This document shows positions 63,682 through 64,000 of a stretch of 64,000 nucleotides of DNA, piece by piece (the first letter of the stretch is position 1; every line of letters starts with the position of its first letter). Under the pieces are notes generated by a model. That model did no database searches, was not told the origin of the DNA, and was given only the letters and a program-made list of their open reading frames with translations. Source of the DNA: Luteolibacter sp. LG18 (GTDB lineage: Bacteria; Verrucomicrobiota; Verrucomicrobiia; Verrucomicrobiales; Akkermansiaceae); the NCBI RefSeq assembly GCF_036322585.1, contig NZ_AP024600.1:4774001-4838000 (forward strand), written 5' to 3'. The translations under genes were made by a program, and so were the position numbers.

Positions 63682-64000
63682 TCACCCGTAATACGGCCGC
63701 AGCATCAGGTAGCAGATCGGCCCCGTGACGGCCACGTAGAGCCACAGCGGGAACACCCATTTCGCCAAGCGGCGGTGCGCTGCGAAACGGTTCGTCCAAC
63801 CGGCGGTGAACGTGAAGAGGATGAACGGCAAGCTGACACCCGCCAACGTGATGTGAGTGATCAGCAGGAACAGGTAGACCGCTTTCATCCAGCCGGTGCC
63901 GCCATAACGCGTTTCATCGGTGGTGAAGTGATAGGCCACGTAGCACAGCAGGAACACGACCGAGAGCCCCATCGCCGCGAAAATGAACGAGCGGTGGCGC
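63682..64000 (-). CDS. DUF420-family membrane protein (partial, N-terminus outside window)
   Basis: At least 105 residues, continuing past the right edge; codons before the ATG at 63972 still read as protein (HRSFIFAAMGLSVVFLLCYV). Three membrane helices are visible, with YHFTTDETRYGGTGWMKAVY between the first two and HRRLAKWVFPLWLYVAVTGP at the last. The DUF420/CtaM group aids haem-copper oxidase assembly in Gram-positives. Confidence 0.85.
   Translation of the reverse strand, partial: RHRSFIFAAMGLSVVFLLCYVAYHFTTDETRYGGTGWMKAVYLFLLITHITLAGVSLPFILFTFTAGWTNRFAAHRRLAKWVFPLWLYVAVTGPICYLMLRPYYG

Overview
The window is about 65% G+C and has no rRNA or tRNA gene that I could see. Its gene content points to a verrucomicrobium, probably close to Luteolibacter in the Verrucomicrobiales. 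The grounds are a planctomycete/verrucomicrobial (PV) type microcompartment locus, ECF sigma/anti-sigma operons, a PEP-CTERM tail, and many GTAG-headed palindromes between genes. The genus is an inference from gene content; no marker gene was compared.

Layout. 1-6.96 kb: exported proteins, mutL, and thiC behind a TPP riboswitch with its own terminator. 6.97-13.8 kb: an accessory region. It holds a four-helix-bundle gene that looks truncated, an AT-rich two-gene TIR cassette, a frameshifted primase remnant, two small genes, and an HTH / RecA-like ATPase / zinc-finger primase cassette with two oppositely oriented 44-bp palindromic elements. 13.8-25.9 kb: housekeeping and small genes (DUF3592, PhnA, cupin, VOC), an ECF sigma/anti-sigma pair, ftsK, a small nucleotidyltransferase pair and a phosphomannose isomerase. 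26-45.7 kb: M81 peptidase, cutC, MBL hydrolase, an AsmA-like protein, a YqjD/YqjE-like trio, two tandem PilT-type ATPases, a five-gene ECF operon, and an alcohol dehydrogenase / AraC / cupin / aldo-keto reductase operon.

45.8-53.3 kb: the PV microcompartment locus. Ten genes on the minus strand run pduL, two BMC-H, acetate kinase, BMC-H, BMC-P, aldehyde dehydrogenase, two BMC-P and a class II aldolase. A divergent DeoR-type regulator faces them. From family knowledge, fuculose/rhamnulose phosphate is cleaved to lactaldehyde, oxidised to lactyl-CoA, passed to lactyl-phosphate by PduL, and used for ATP by the kinase. 53.3-64 kb: a ketopantoate-reductase-like gene, an HDAC-family amidohydrolase, a type II NADH dehydrogenase behind a near-perfect Rex site, a repeat protein, a Gfo/Idh oxidoreductase, an S10-type peptidase, and a DUF420 gene cut by the window edge.

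Most worth a second look: (1) the TIR plus winged-helix two-gene cassette, whose edges cut older genes; (2) the HTH-ATPase-primase cassette with its paired palindromes; (3) GTAG-headed palindromes whose stems vary while the head and TCC-like loop stay fixed, many in facing pairs (REPIN-like); (4) an uncharacterised exported-protein plus HEAT-like gene pair present twice; (5) Rex-like and AraC-like operators placed where their regulons would predict.
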